NCBI GenBank assembly: GCA_016781115.1
Contig: JADDQX010000010.1
Coordinates: 7,312-29,343 of the forward strand
DNA from: Actinomycetota bacterium
GTDB taxonomy: Bacteria; Actinomycetota; CADDZG01; WHSQ01
Direction of reading: 5' to 3'
DNA: 22,032 bases
Shown here: positions 7,412-14,509 of the stretch, piece by piece
Position numbering within the stretch: position 1 is the stretch's first letter
Layout of the letters: each line of letters starts with the position of its first letter
Notes under the pieces: model-generated
The model's input: only the letters and a program-made list of their open reading frames with translations
What the model was told of the DNA's origin: nothing
Databases searched by the model: none
Translations under genes and position numbers: made by a program

Positions 7412-8668
7412 TTAGACCGGCGCGGTCGCTTGGTCGCTGACCCAGAGCGACAGCAGCCCCTGATAGTGCGCGATGAACTTGTCGTGTTCGTGTGGCGGAA
7501 AGGTCGACCGCACCGTCTCCACGAGCAACCGATCGAACTCGTCGCTCGCGACGTACTCGACCATCACATCGTCGATCTCGGGGAGGTGTTTCTCCAAGAA
7601 CTCGTGGTACTGCGCCGACTGGAAGTGCTGATCGGCGAGCCCCGCGTAGTGCTCCAGTTTCTCTTCGTACGACAGATCGTCGCGATCGCCCACTTCGAAG
7701 TACCGCTTCATCGTCATCTCTATCTGCATCGGCCGGTCCGTGACCGCGCAGAACATCGACCACTTGATCAGAGACTTGATCGCCCACGGGAAGTAGTAGT
7801 GGAGGCTCGTTAACGAGACGTCGGGGCACGCGTTCGCGTAGTCGATCGGGAAGACCTCGCCGTCCTTGACGAGCGTTTCGCAAGAGTTGAACTCCCACAG
7901 GAAGAACGCGTTGACGAGACGGCCGATCGTCACGACCTCCCGGCCGGTTTCCGGGGGGAGGAAGCCGTGCTCCACCTGATAGCGCCCGTGTATCGGCTGC
8001 GACGGGTCGTAGCGCATCACCATCGTCTCGGCGCCGATCGAGAGGCTGCGAGCGAAGACGTCGAATCCTTCTACCGACGCCTGGAGGTGCATGAGCCGCT
8101 CGCCGGATTCGTCGTAGCGCCGGTGGAGCTCGTCGGGGTCCTTGATCCTCGTCACGCCGACCCATGCGCCCCCGTCGAACGGCTTCATGAACAACGGGTA
8201 CCCGATCTGCTCCGCGACCCGATCGAGCTCGAAAGGTTGGTTGTACTTCGCGGCGGTGTAGGGGAAGCGCGGGTTGTCGGGCGGCTTCTTGTAGGGGATC
8301 AGCCACGTTTCGGGGACCTTCAGGCCGAGCCTGATCATCGCCGCGTAGGCCGCGTGCTTCTCCATCGACTGGAACGTGAAGGGATTGTTCATGAGGTACA
8401 CGTCGTTCATCAACGCGACCTTCTTCAACCACTCCCGCGGGACGTAGTACCAGTGCGCGAGGCGGTCGATCACGAGTGAATACCGCGGCACCGCGCGCAG
8501 GTCGAACGGCTCGATCGTGATCCGTTCGGTGGAGAAGGTGTGGTCGGTGCCCTCGTAGGAGATCGTCGGGGACAGCCGGCGCATCATCGTTTCGAACGCG
8601 CTCGGCCAGTCCTCTTCGGTCCCCAGCAGAAGCCCTACCAGGTGGTTCCGCGCCATGGCTGCCAGCAT
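7412..8668 (-). CDS. ATP-grasp family carboxylate ligase, substrate unknown
   Basis: A 418-residue protein with an ATP-grasp core. YPLFMKPFDGGAWVGVTRI (about 157-175) has the ATP-binding Lys162 and glycine-rich loop; WEFNSCET (258-265) and PIDYANACPD (274-283) look like the metal-binding acidic and Asn residues. Enzymes of this fold activate a carboxylate as acyl phosphate and join it to an amine or thiol. The nearest named relatives in pattern are D-Ala-D-Ala ligase and RimK-like ligases, but the substrate cannot be read from the sequence. It is the last gene of a five-gene minus-strand set with an ABC exporter and two esterases. GGAGG precedes the ATG at 8668 by 3 nt; the ATG at 8656 is an alternative start. 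The frame is open further upstream, but that part is antisense-like. Confidence 0.8.
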   Translation of the reverse strand: MLAAMARNHLVGLLLGTEEDWPSAFETMMRRLSPTISYEGTDHTFSTERITIEPFDLRAVPRYSLVIDRLAHWYYVPREWLKKVALMNDVYLMNNPFTFQSMEKHAAYAAMIRLGLKVPETWLIPYKKPPDNPRFPYTAAKYNQPFELDRVAEQIGYPLFMKPFDGGAWVGVTRIKDPDELHRRYDESGERLMHLQASVEGFDVFARSLSIGAETMVMRYDPSQPIHGRYQVEHGFLPPETGREVVTIGRLVNAFFLWEFNSCETLVKDGEVFPIDYANACPDVSLTSLHYYFPWAIKSLIKWSMFCAVTDRPMQIEMTMKRYFEVGDRDDLSYEEKLEHYAGLADQHFQSAQYHEFLEKHLPEIDDVMVEYVASDEFDRLLVETVRSTFPPHEHDKFIAHYQGLLSLWVSDQATAPV

Positions 8669-8751
8669 AGGCCTCCGGCCGCTCCACCCCCCGGCGCGAC
8701 CTTTGGACGACAGGCGCGCAAGGAGCGGTTTTCGTACAAAAGTCGGGCTGC

Positions 8752-9492
8752 CTAGCAGAAGCGGGGCAGATGATGGGCGATCTGGTTGCGCCATGACGGC
8801 CAGTCGTGTGGGACGTCGTGGCCCCACAGGTCGATCTCGTGGCGTATGCCCTTGGCGCTTAGGACCTCGGAGAAAGCCCTCGTCGATTCGAGCGCGCCCG
8901 TCGTCTCCTCCCACTGACCCTGGCCGCACACCAACAACAGGCTTACGCGATCGCGCAGCCATTCGAGATGATCGCCTCCGAGGTGTTGGACGTATGCGAT
9001 GGGGTTGTTGAAGTAGAGGGCATCTCCCTTTTCTCCCCAGCCCAGCACCGACACGTCGTAGACGCCACTGAGACAGATAGCAACCGGGAACAGGTCCGCT
9101 CGCTTCAGCGCGAAGTTGGCGGAGTGATAGGCGCCGAAGCTGCACCCGGTCAGCATGATCTCGATGTCTCCACCGGAGTCCGCATGGATCCACGGAACCA
9201 CCTGGTTGAGGATCCAGTCCTCGTACCCGCGGTGTAGCCGGGCCCGGTCCTCGATCGAGATGTCGTGGCGATCCCAGCTGCCGGCGTCGTAGCTGTCGAC
9301 GCAATACACCTTCAGGCGGCCTTGATCTATGAGGTGGGAGAGCGCTCGGATCATCCCGTTGTTCTCGTAGTCCCAGGCGCGTCCTTGCTGCGAAGGGAAG
9401 ACGAGCAGTGGCCTCCCATAGTTCCCGTACGCGATGAGGTCTCCGCGCCCGCCGATCGCGGGAGCGTCTACCGAGATGTGGTCTCGCCTCAA
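8752..9492 (-). CDS. Alpha/beta-hydrolase, esterase D/Fes-like
   Basis: A 246-residue cytoplasmic-looking hydrolase with no signal peptide. The nucleophile elbow is GCSFG with Ser118, and the probable catalytic His229 is in VPHDWPSWR, the His-Asp-Trp-x-x-Trp pattern of esterase D and enterochelin-esterase relatives. It lacks the N-terminal accessory domain of the preceding gene's product, so it is a single-domain version. The start is inferred: the upstream gene ends GGTTGA, and a TTG at 9492 overlaps that stop by 4 nt with AGAGG 8 nt before it, a typical translational-coupling arrangement. Longer starts (GTG at 9498, ATG at 9546) lie inside the upstream gene. The substrate is unknown. Confidence 0.8.
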   Translation of the reverse strand: MRRDHISVDAPAIGGRGDLIAYGNYGRPLLVFPSQQGRAWDYENNGMIRALSHLIDQGRLKVYCVDSYDAGSWDRHDISIEDRARLHRGYEDWILNQVVPWIHADSGGDIEIMLTGCSFGAYHSANFALKRADLFPVAICLSGVYDVSVLGWGEKGDALYFNNPIAYVQHLGGDHLEWLRDRVSLLLVCGQGQWEETTGALESTRAFSEVLSAKGIRHEIDLWGHDVPHDWPSWRNQIAHHLPRFC

Positions 9493-10589
9493 CCCCACAT
9501 CCTCTGCAGGAGCCCGATCAGGTTCGGGTCGAAGGTGTCGCGCCACCCCACCCAGTTGTGGCCATCACGGTTCTCTACCAGCGACACGTCGTATCCCTGG
9601 CGCGCGAGCGCGGTTCCAGTCGCCCGGTTGTTGGCGAGGTTCTCCTCGATCGTTCCGCAGGTCAGCGTGATCGGGATCGGATGCGCCCAGTCCTCAGCCG
9701 TCAGGACGTTCCCCATGAAACGAGAGATCCGCCGGAAGCGAGAGAAGCCCGACTCCTGTCTGTCGTACCGCTGCCGGAAGTAACTGCCGGACTGCAGAAA
9801 GAGCCCGCCGAATGTGGCGGGGCCGGTGCGGTGGATGTGCAGCATGGCCAGGGCGCCGAGGCTGGCGCCCATCCCGATGCGCATCGAGCGCCCGTGCGGG
9901 ATCGGCGCCGCCCGTTCGATGCCGGGCAGAAGGTCGTAAGCGAACCCCCGCGAGTAAGCGGCCGAAGCCGAGTAGCTGTTGTCTCTATCCACGGGAGCGA
10001 TGAGGGCCGCGCGCATCTTGGGCAGATCCCCGGCCGCGCAGCGGACCTCGAGAAGGTGAGTGAGTGAGGAAAGCTCGTCGTACTCCGGCCCGTCGTGCGC
10101 CATCAACAACGGCGCGGCCTCATCCGGCTGCAACCCGCGTGCGGACCACAGGATCACGCGGAAGCGCGCGCGAGGCGCCCGCGTGGTGATCGTGAGCTCT
10201 TTCTTGTTCCCCGGGGGCGCCTCTAAGTCCAGCCACGACGGCCGGACGTAGCCGGGCCACTCGATGACCGACTTCGCCCCGAACGGCCCCGGTGCGACCA
10301 CAGGGTTCCCGGGGTCGTTGATCCACTCCTCCCCGCCGTCCTTGTGGATCAGGTGCAGCATGTACTCCATCCGGTCCGCGTTGGGGCGGTCGAATCGCAG
10401 CTTCCAGACGCGCTCGTCTGCATTCAGCTCGAACGGAGGGCCGACGCGAGGCCGGACGACCTCCTGGCTCAGCTCCACCTTCTCGAGCGCCTCGTCCTCG
10501 TCGGGCAGACGGAAGACCACGTGGTCGTCGGCCACGAGCGGTTCGAGAGCCTTGGGAGCGGCTCGCTTGGTTAGTGGCGAGGTTCCCAC
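9489..10589 (-). CDS. Two-domain enterochelin-esterase-like hydrolase
   Basis: About 366 residues. Residues 25-145 look like the N-terminal beta-sandwich (early-set) domain of Fes-type esterases (FRLPDEDEALEKVEL...ERVWKLRFDRPNADRMEYML). Residues 150-366 are the alpha/beta-hydrolase core, with the nucleophile elbow GASLG (Ser243) and catalytic His344 in DGHNWVGWRD. Fes enzymes hydrolyse tri-catecholate siderophore esters in the cytoplasm. No siderophore genes are seen here, so iron release is only one possibility. The start is uncertain: I use the GTG at 10589, which overlaps the end of the permease gene by 19 nt; the frame is open to 10631. It is followed by a second hydrolase through a 4-nt overlap. 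The pair plus exporter and ATP-grasp ligase suggests handling of one ester or peptide compound. Confidence 0.82.
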   Translation of the reverse strand: MGTSPLTKRAAPKALEPLVADDHVVFRLPDEDEALEKVELSQEVVRPRVGPPFELNADERVWKLRFDRPNADRMEYMLHLIHKDGGEEWINDPGNPVVAPGPFGAKSVIEWPGYVRPSWLDLEAPPGNKKELTITTRAPRARFRVILWSARGLQPDEAAPLLMAHDGPEYDELSSLTHLLEVRCAAGDLPKMRAALIAPVDRDNSYSASAAYSRGFAYDLLPGIERAAPIPHGRSMRIGMGASLGALAMLHIHRTGPATFGGLFLQSGSYFRQRYDRQESGFSRFRRISRFMGNVLTAEDWAHPIPITLTCGTIEENLANNRATGTALARQGYDVSLVENRDGHNWVGWRDTFDPNLIGLLQRMWG

Positions 10590-11299
10590 GAGAAGAACCT
10601 GATACCGAGGACGAGCCCGGCGATGCCCCACACGCCGAGCACCAGGAGATCATTGGGCGACCAGGCGCGGAAAGTGGGATCGAAAGAAGCCAGCATCGCC
10701 TGCGCGAAGTGCTTGATCGGAAAGACGTCCGCGATCGTCTGCATCCACTCCGGCGCGTGATCCGACGGGATGAAGATGTCCGACACGAACGCGAGCGGCA
10801 GCACGGCAGCGTTCACGACCGCGGGGGCGGCCTCTTCGTTCGGGATCAGCGCGGTGAAGGCGAGGCCGAGCGCGCAGAACGCCGCAGCTCCGGCCGCGAG
10901 GGTGGCGAGGAAACGACCGGGGTTCGACGGGGGATCGACGTTGTAGAAGAGCGCTCCCGCCAAGGTGACGATCGTGATCAGGATGAGCGCGACGAAGACC
11001 GCGTGGAGGACCCGGCCGACGAGGTAGGCGACGGGCGGGAGAGGGGTCCCGCGGACGCGTTTCAGGATCCCCTGGTCGCGGGAGATCGTGACACCCATGG
11101 CGACGTTGGTGAAGCAAGCCGTTATCACCGCGAACGCCCCGATGGCCGGGACGAAGAACTGCGTCTCTTCGAAGAGCCCGTTGAAGATCACGAGGAACAT
11201 CAACGGGAACACGAACGTGAAGAAGGCCGCGGCGGGATTGCGCCAGAAGGCTTTGTTCTCGTAACGGAACTCCCTGAAAGCCATCAGCAACGACCTCAC
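10571..11299 (-). CDS. ABC-2 type transporter permease
   Basis: A 242-residue membrane protein with about six hydrophobic segments, an ABC-2 family signature (ISRDQGILKRVRGTPLPPVAYL after the second helix, where the cytoplasmic coupling region lies) and a DIFIPSDHAPEWMQTIADVFP stretch before the last helix, as in DrrB- and NodJ-like permeases. It forms the membrane half of an exporter with the ATPase encoded just upstream. The start is a GTG at 11299 whose last bases overlap the ATPase stop (GTGA, 4 nt), so the two are translationally coupled. The cargo is unknown; ABC-2 exporters carry lipids, polysaccharides, drugs or peptides. Confidence 0.9.
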   Translation of the reverse strand: MRSLLMAFREFRYENKAFWRNPAAAFFTFVFPLMFLVIFNGLFEETQFFVPAIGAFAVITACFTNVAMGVTISRDQGILKRVRGTPLPPVAYLVGRVLHAVFVALILITIVTLAGALFYNVDPPSNPGRFLATLAAGAAAFCALGLAFTALIPNEEAAPAVVNAAVLPLAFVSDIFIPSDHAPEWMQTIADVFPIKHFAQAMLASFDPTFRAWSPNDLLVLGVWGIAGLVLGIRFFSWEPRH

Positions 11300-12213
11300 G
11301 GATCCGCCTCCTCCTTCGGGCGGGTGAGCTCTAGGTAGACCTCTTCGAGCGAGGGCTGGTTCACCGACAGCTCGCCCAGCGCGACCTCGTTATCCAGCGC
11401 CCATCCGGTGATCGCGTGCAGCAACGTCACGGGATCGGCGGTGTGGATGAGCACCTGCTCGCCGGTGATCGCGGCAGCGCTCGCCGCAGCGCCGGGGAGC
11501 GTGGGCGATCCCTGAGGAAGCCGGAAGCGGATCGCCGTCTTGGCCGCGTCTGGCCCGACGAGCGACCCCGGAGGGCCCTGCGCGACGATGCGTCCGCCGA
11601 CGATGATCGCGACCCGGTCCGCCAGGTTCTGCGCCTCATCCATGTAGTGGGTCGTGAGGAACACCGTCTTTCCGAGCTGCTTCAGGTTGCGGATCATCTC
11701 CCACGCGTTGCGCCGCGCCGACGGATCGAAGCCCGTCGTCGGCTCGTCGAGGAAGAGCAGCTCGGGGTCTCCGGCGAGCCCGATGGCTACGTCGAGCCGG
11801 CGCTGTTGACCGCCGGACAGCTTGCGAACCCGGGCGTCGCGCTTCTCCTGGAGACCCACTACCTCGATGATCTCGTCCAGCGGCCGAGGGTTCGGGTAGT
11901 ACCCGCGGAACCGGTCGATCACTTCGGCGACGGTGAGGAACCGCTCCACCCCCGTCTCCTGGAGAACGATCCCGATCCGGGCCTTCAACGACCTGTCGCC
12001 CTTGCCCGGGTCGTGCCCCAGCACGCTCACCTCGCCGCCGGTCCGCTTGCGATGGCCTTCGAGGATCTCGACCGTCGTCGTCTTGCCGGCTCCGTTGGGC
12101 CCCAGCAGTGAGAACACCTCGCCCGCATCCACCTGCAGGTCGATCCCTTTCACAGCGTGAACGTCACCGTAGGACTTCGTGAGGGCGCGCACGTCGATAG
12201 CGAGGTCGGGCAT
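11296..12213 (-). CDS. ABC transporter ATPase (DrrA/CcmA-like exporter class)
   Basis: A 305-residue ATP-binding subunit. Walker A is GPNGAGKTT (38-46), the Q-loop is IVLQETG (82-88), the signature is LSGGQ (132-136), Walker B is LLFLDE (152-157) and the H-loop His is at 189 (FLTTHYMDEA). The C-terminal ~90 residues, ending in QPSLEEVYLELT, are the extension typical of ABC-2 exporter ATPases. The start is the ATG at 12213; the frame is open further upstream, but those residues are low-complexity and antisense to the neighbouring gene. No Shine-Dalgarno precedes it: TATTCT lies 7 nt upstream, indicating leaderless initiation. It heads the minus-strand set of exporter, two hydrolases and ATP-grasp ligase. 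Confidence 0.93.
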   Translation of the reverse strand: MPDLAIDVRALTKSYGDVHAVKGIDLQVDAGEVFSLLGPNGAGKTTTVEILEGHRKRTGGEVSVLGHDPGKGDRSLKARIGIVLQETGVERFLTVAEVIDRFRGYYPNPRPLDEIIEVVGLQEKRDARVRKLSGGQQRRLDVAIGLAGDPELLFLDEPTTGFDPSARRNAWEMIRNLKQLGKTVFLTTHYMDEAQNLADRVAIIVGGRIVAQGPPGSLVGPDAAKTAIRFRLPQGSPTLPGAAASAAAITGEQVLIHTADPVTLLHAITGWALDNEVALGELSVNQPSLEEVYLELTRPKEEADP

Positions 12214-12220
12214 GGGCTGG

Positions 12221-12230
12221 AGAATAAGCT
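12221..12230. promoter_or_regulatory. Overlapping back-to-back -10 elements between ABC ATPase and AidB-like genes
   Basis: The 10 bp AGAATAAGCT hold two opposed -10 hexamers: TATTCT on the minus strand (12221-12226), 7 nt before the ATG at 12213, and TAAGCT on the plus strand (12225-12230), 6 nt before the ATG at 12237. They share the TA at 12225-12226. The start codons are separated by only 23 bp, so there is no room for untranslated leaders. Confidence 0.5.
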
Positions 12231-12236
12231 CCGGAG

Positions 12237-13910
12237 ATGCCGGGGTTCCTTCAGACACCGCCCATCCTTCCGAGCTCCTGGACGAGCGACCGAACGCTGC
12301 GCGAGTCCGTGGTCTTCCACCTCGGCGACGATGCCTTCGAGCTGGCGGCGGATGAGCTGGAGGCGATGGGGGAGCTTGCCGTGGCGCCCGCGACCCTCGA
12401 GCTTGCAGCGCGCGCGGAGACCGAACCACCGCGACTCGTTCCGTACTCCGCGTGGGGCGAGCGGGTGGACGAGATCATCGTTTCCGACGCGTACTCAGAG
12501 CTTGGCCGGATCGGCGTCGAGGCGGGCGTGACCGCTCTTCCCTACGAGGACACGCCTTATCAGGCGAAAGCGAGGGTGGTGTGGGCGGCACTGTTGCATA
12601 TGTGGGGGCCCTCCTCCGCGCTCTATAGCTGCCCCGTCGCCATGACGGATGGGGCGGCTCGCACGCTGTTGTTGCACGGCGACCTCGACGACATCGCCGT
12701 GGTCGGCCACCTCACCACCCGCGACCCGGCGACGGCTTGGACGAGCGGACAGTGGATGACGGAGACCGCCGGGGGATCGGACGTGTCACGGACCGGCACC
12801 GTCGCTAGAAGAGATGGATCGGGAACGTGGCGCCTGTATGGGACCAAGTGGTTCACGAGCGCGACGACGTCGGAGATGGCCCTCACGCTCGCCCGCCCGG
12901 AAGGCGCTCCGGAAGGGTCCAGAGGACTCGCTCTCTTCCGCGTCCATCGGCACCTCGAAGAGGGGCCGAACGCCATAACGGTGCGGCGCCTCAAAGAGAA
13001 GCTCGGCACCCGAGCGCTTCCGACCGCGGAGCTCGAGCTTGAGGGTGCAGTGGCGTATCCGGTGGGAGACCCACTGGACGGTGCCGGCGTCAGACGCATC
13101 TCGACGATGTTGAACATCACGCGCATCCACAACTCCCTCGGCGCCACCGCTGCGATCACTCGCGGCCTCTCCTGGGCGCGCGCTTATGCGCGCGTGAGGG
13201 AGGCATTCGGGACCCGTCTTGCCGACCTCCCCGCGCATCGCGCCACGTTGGCCGACATGGCCGTCGACCACGCAGCCTCACTCGCGTTGACCATGCGGTG
13301 CTGCGAGCTGATGGGAACGGTCGAGCACGGCTCCGCGTCCGCTGAGGAGACGGCGCTGTTGCGAGGTCTCACCCCGTTGACTAAGCTGACGACCGGACGC
13401 TGGTCGATCGCAGCCGTGACGGAGGCGATGGAGGCGGTCGGAGGCGTCGGTTATTGCGAGGACTCCACGATCCCCGCACTGGTCCGCAACACCCACGTCA
13501 TCCCGATATGGGAGGGGACCACGAACGTTCTCGCTCTGGATTTCCTACGCGCGACGCAGCGCTCGGACGCTCTGCAGGTCCTAGTTGCGGACGCGGCGGA
13601 AGCTCTTGCTCGCGCCGATCATCCAGCGGTGATCTCGGCCGTCGAGTCGTGCACCAGCGCGTTACGGGCGATCGGCGACCGCATCGGCCAAGATGCCGTT
13701 ACGGATCCCGCGCAGGCCCGGTCCATCGCGCTGGGTCTTGGCGCCACGTACGCGTGTGCGCGGCTGTGTCTCCAGGGAACCTGGGCTGCACAACGCGGAG
13801 ATCACAGAACGGCAGCCGCCGCGGTGCGGCTCGCCGCGCGGGGCCTCGTTCCCCCTCCCGCGCCGGAGCATCTCGAGCTCGCGATGGACGAGGAGCTTTC
13901 CTCGATCTAG
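12237..13910 (+). CDS. AidB-like acyl-CoA dehydrogenase family flavoprotein
   Basis: A 557-residue protein, close to the length of E. coli AidB. Family features are the N-terminal LQTPPILPSS stretch (AidB-like opening), WMTETAGGSDVSRTGT (173-188, flavin-side loop equivalent to the AidB MTEKQGGSDV region), an Arg-rich helix around SWARAYARVREAFGT, and GYCEDSTIPALVRNTHV then IPIWEGTTNVLALDFLRA (about 403-435). AidB-type proteins bind FAD and are linked to alkylation-damage responses, but many homologues are ordinary acyl-CoA or other dehydrogenases; I do not assign a substrate. The ATG at 12237 has TAAGCT 6 nt upstream, suggesting a leaderless mRNA from a promoter shared back to back with the ABC exporter gene. 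Whether it is functionally tied to the exporter set is unknown. Confidence 0.88.
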   Translation: MPGFLQTPPILPSSWTSDRTLRESVVFHLGDDAFELAADELEAMGELAVAPATLELAARAETEPPRLVPYSAWGERVDEIIVSDAYSELGRIGVEAGVTALPYEDTPYQAKARVVWAALLHMWGPSSALYSCPVAMTDGAARTLLLHGDLDDIAVVGHLTTRDPATAWTSGQWMTETAGGSDVSRTGTVARRDGSGTWRLYGTKWFTSATTSEMALTLARPEGAPEGSRGLALFRVHRHLEEGPNAITVRRLKEKLGTRALPTAELELEGAVAYPVGDPLDGAGVRRISTMLNITRIHNSLGATAAITRGLSWARAYARVREAFGTRLADLPAHRATLADMAVDHAASLALTMRCCELMGTVEHGSASAEETALLRGLTPLTKLTTGRWSIAAVTEAMEAVGGVGYCEDSTIPALVRNTHVIPIWEGTTNVLALDFLRATQRSDALQVLVADAAEALARADHPAVISAVESCTSALRAIGDRIGQDAVTDPAQARSIALGLGATYACARLCLQGTWAAQRGDHRTAAAAVRLAARGLVPPPAPEHLELAMDEELSSI

Positions 13911-13948
13911 GACCAATACGCAGCGGGGGGCCCGGCCGAACCCCGGGC

Positions 13949-14395
13949 ATGAAAACCAAACGCTTCCTCGCCCCCTTCGCCGCCTTGTCCCTCCTTCTCG
14001 GAGCCTGCGGAGGCTCCACCGCTCCCGAAGCGTCCTCCGGTACCGGTTCTTCCGGATCGACCGCCACGACGGACGAAGCGGGCTCCGGAAGCGCTTCCGG
14101 CACCGAGGTAGTGCTCCAGGACTTCGCCTTCCTTCCCAAGAAGCTCGAGGTCGCGCCGGGGACCACCGTGTTGTGGACGAACAAGGACGACATCCTCCAC
14201 ACCGTCACCTCCGGGATCGGTCAGAAGCAGGGCATCCCCGGCGTCACCAAAGACAAAGAAGCCAAACCCGATGGGACCTTCGATCAAGAGGTCGAGCTCG
14301 ACGACACCTTCGAGTTCACCTTCGAGAAGACCGGTACCTACAAGTACTTCTGCGCGATCCACCCCGGCATGACCGGAGTGGTGACCGTCAACTAG
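13949..14395 (+). CDS. Cupredoxin (plastocyanin-like) lipoprotein
   Basis: A 148-residue exported protein. Residues 1-20 are a lipoprotein signal peptide with a perfect lipobox, LGAC (Cys20). Residues 21-50 are a Ser/Thr/Gly-rich linker, and 52-148 a small cupredoxin beta barrel. The copper ligands are all present: His84 (ILHTVTSG), Cys135, His138 and Met141 (FCAIHPGM). It is therefore likely a type 1 blue-copper electron carrier tethered to the outer face of the membrane. The start is chosen for the signal peptide; the same frame is open back into the previous gene. It begins 38 nt after the AidB-like gene. It is followed by another lipoprotein, which has its own strong ribosome site and may be co-transcribed. 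The redox partner is not visible. Confidence 0.88.
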   Translation: MKTKRFLAPFAALSLLLGACGGSTAPEASSGTGSSGSTATTDEAGSGSASGTEVVLQDFAFLPKKLEVAPGTTVLWTNKDDILHTVTSGIGQKQGIPGVTKDKEAKPDGTFDQEVELDDTFEFTFEKTGTYKYFCAIHPGMTGVVTVN

Positions 14396-14509
14396 AGAAC
14401 CAGCTATTCGCAGGTGTAGCAATCCGGCGCTTCGGTCGGTTCCGAACTCCGGCTGTAACGAGAAACAGATCAGCCGCCAGAGCGGCGGGTGGATCGAAAG
14501 GAGAAATGC
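14396..14509 (+). other. Leader region of the tandem-domain lipoprotein
   Basis: 114 bp between two lipoprotein genes. It holds TGTAAC (14454-14459), a possible -10 without a good -35, and a small hairpin CCGCC/GGCGG (14474-14478 with 14484-14488). A strong ribosome site, AAAGGAG (14497-14503), lies 6 nt before the ATG at 14510. A separate promoter here is plausible but not proven. Confidence 0.35.

Noticed and set aside
8720..8745. AT-rich near-palindrome TTTTCGTACAAAA upstream of the ATP-grasp gene as an operator
   Set aside because: Only the outer four pairs match and the centre does not. No repeat of the motif is seen elsewhere, so it is too weak to call.
13454..13948. Upstream extension of the cupredoxin frame
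   Set aside because: It lies inside the AidB-like gene in another frame; the lipoprotein signal begins at 13949.
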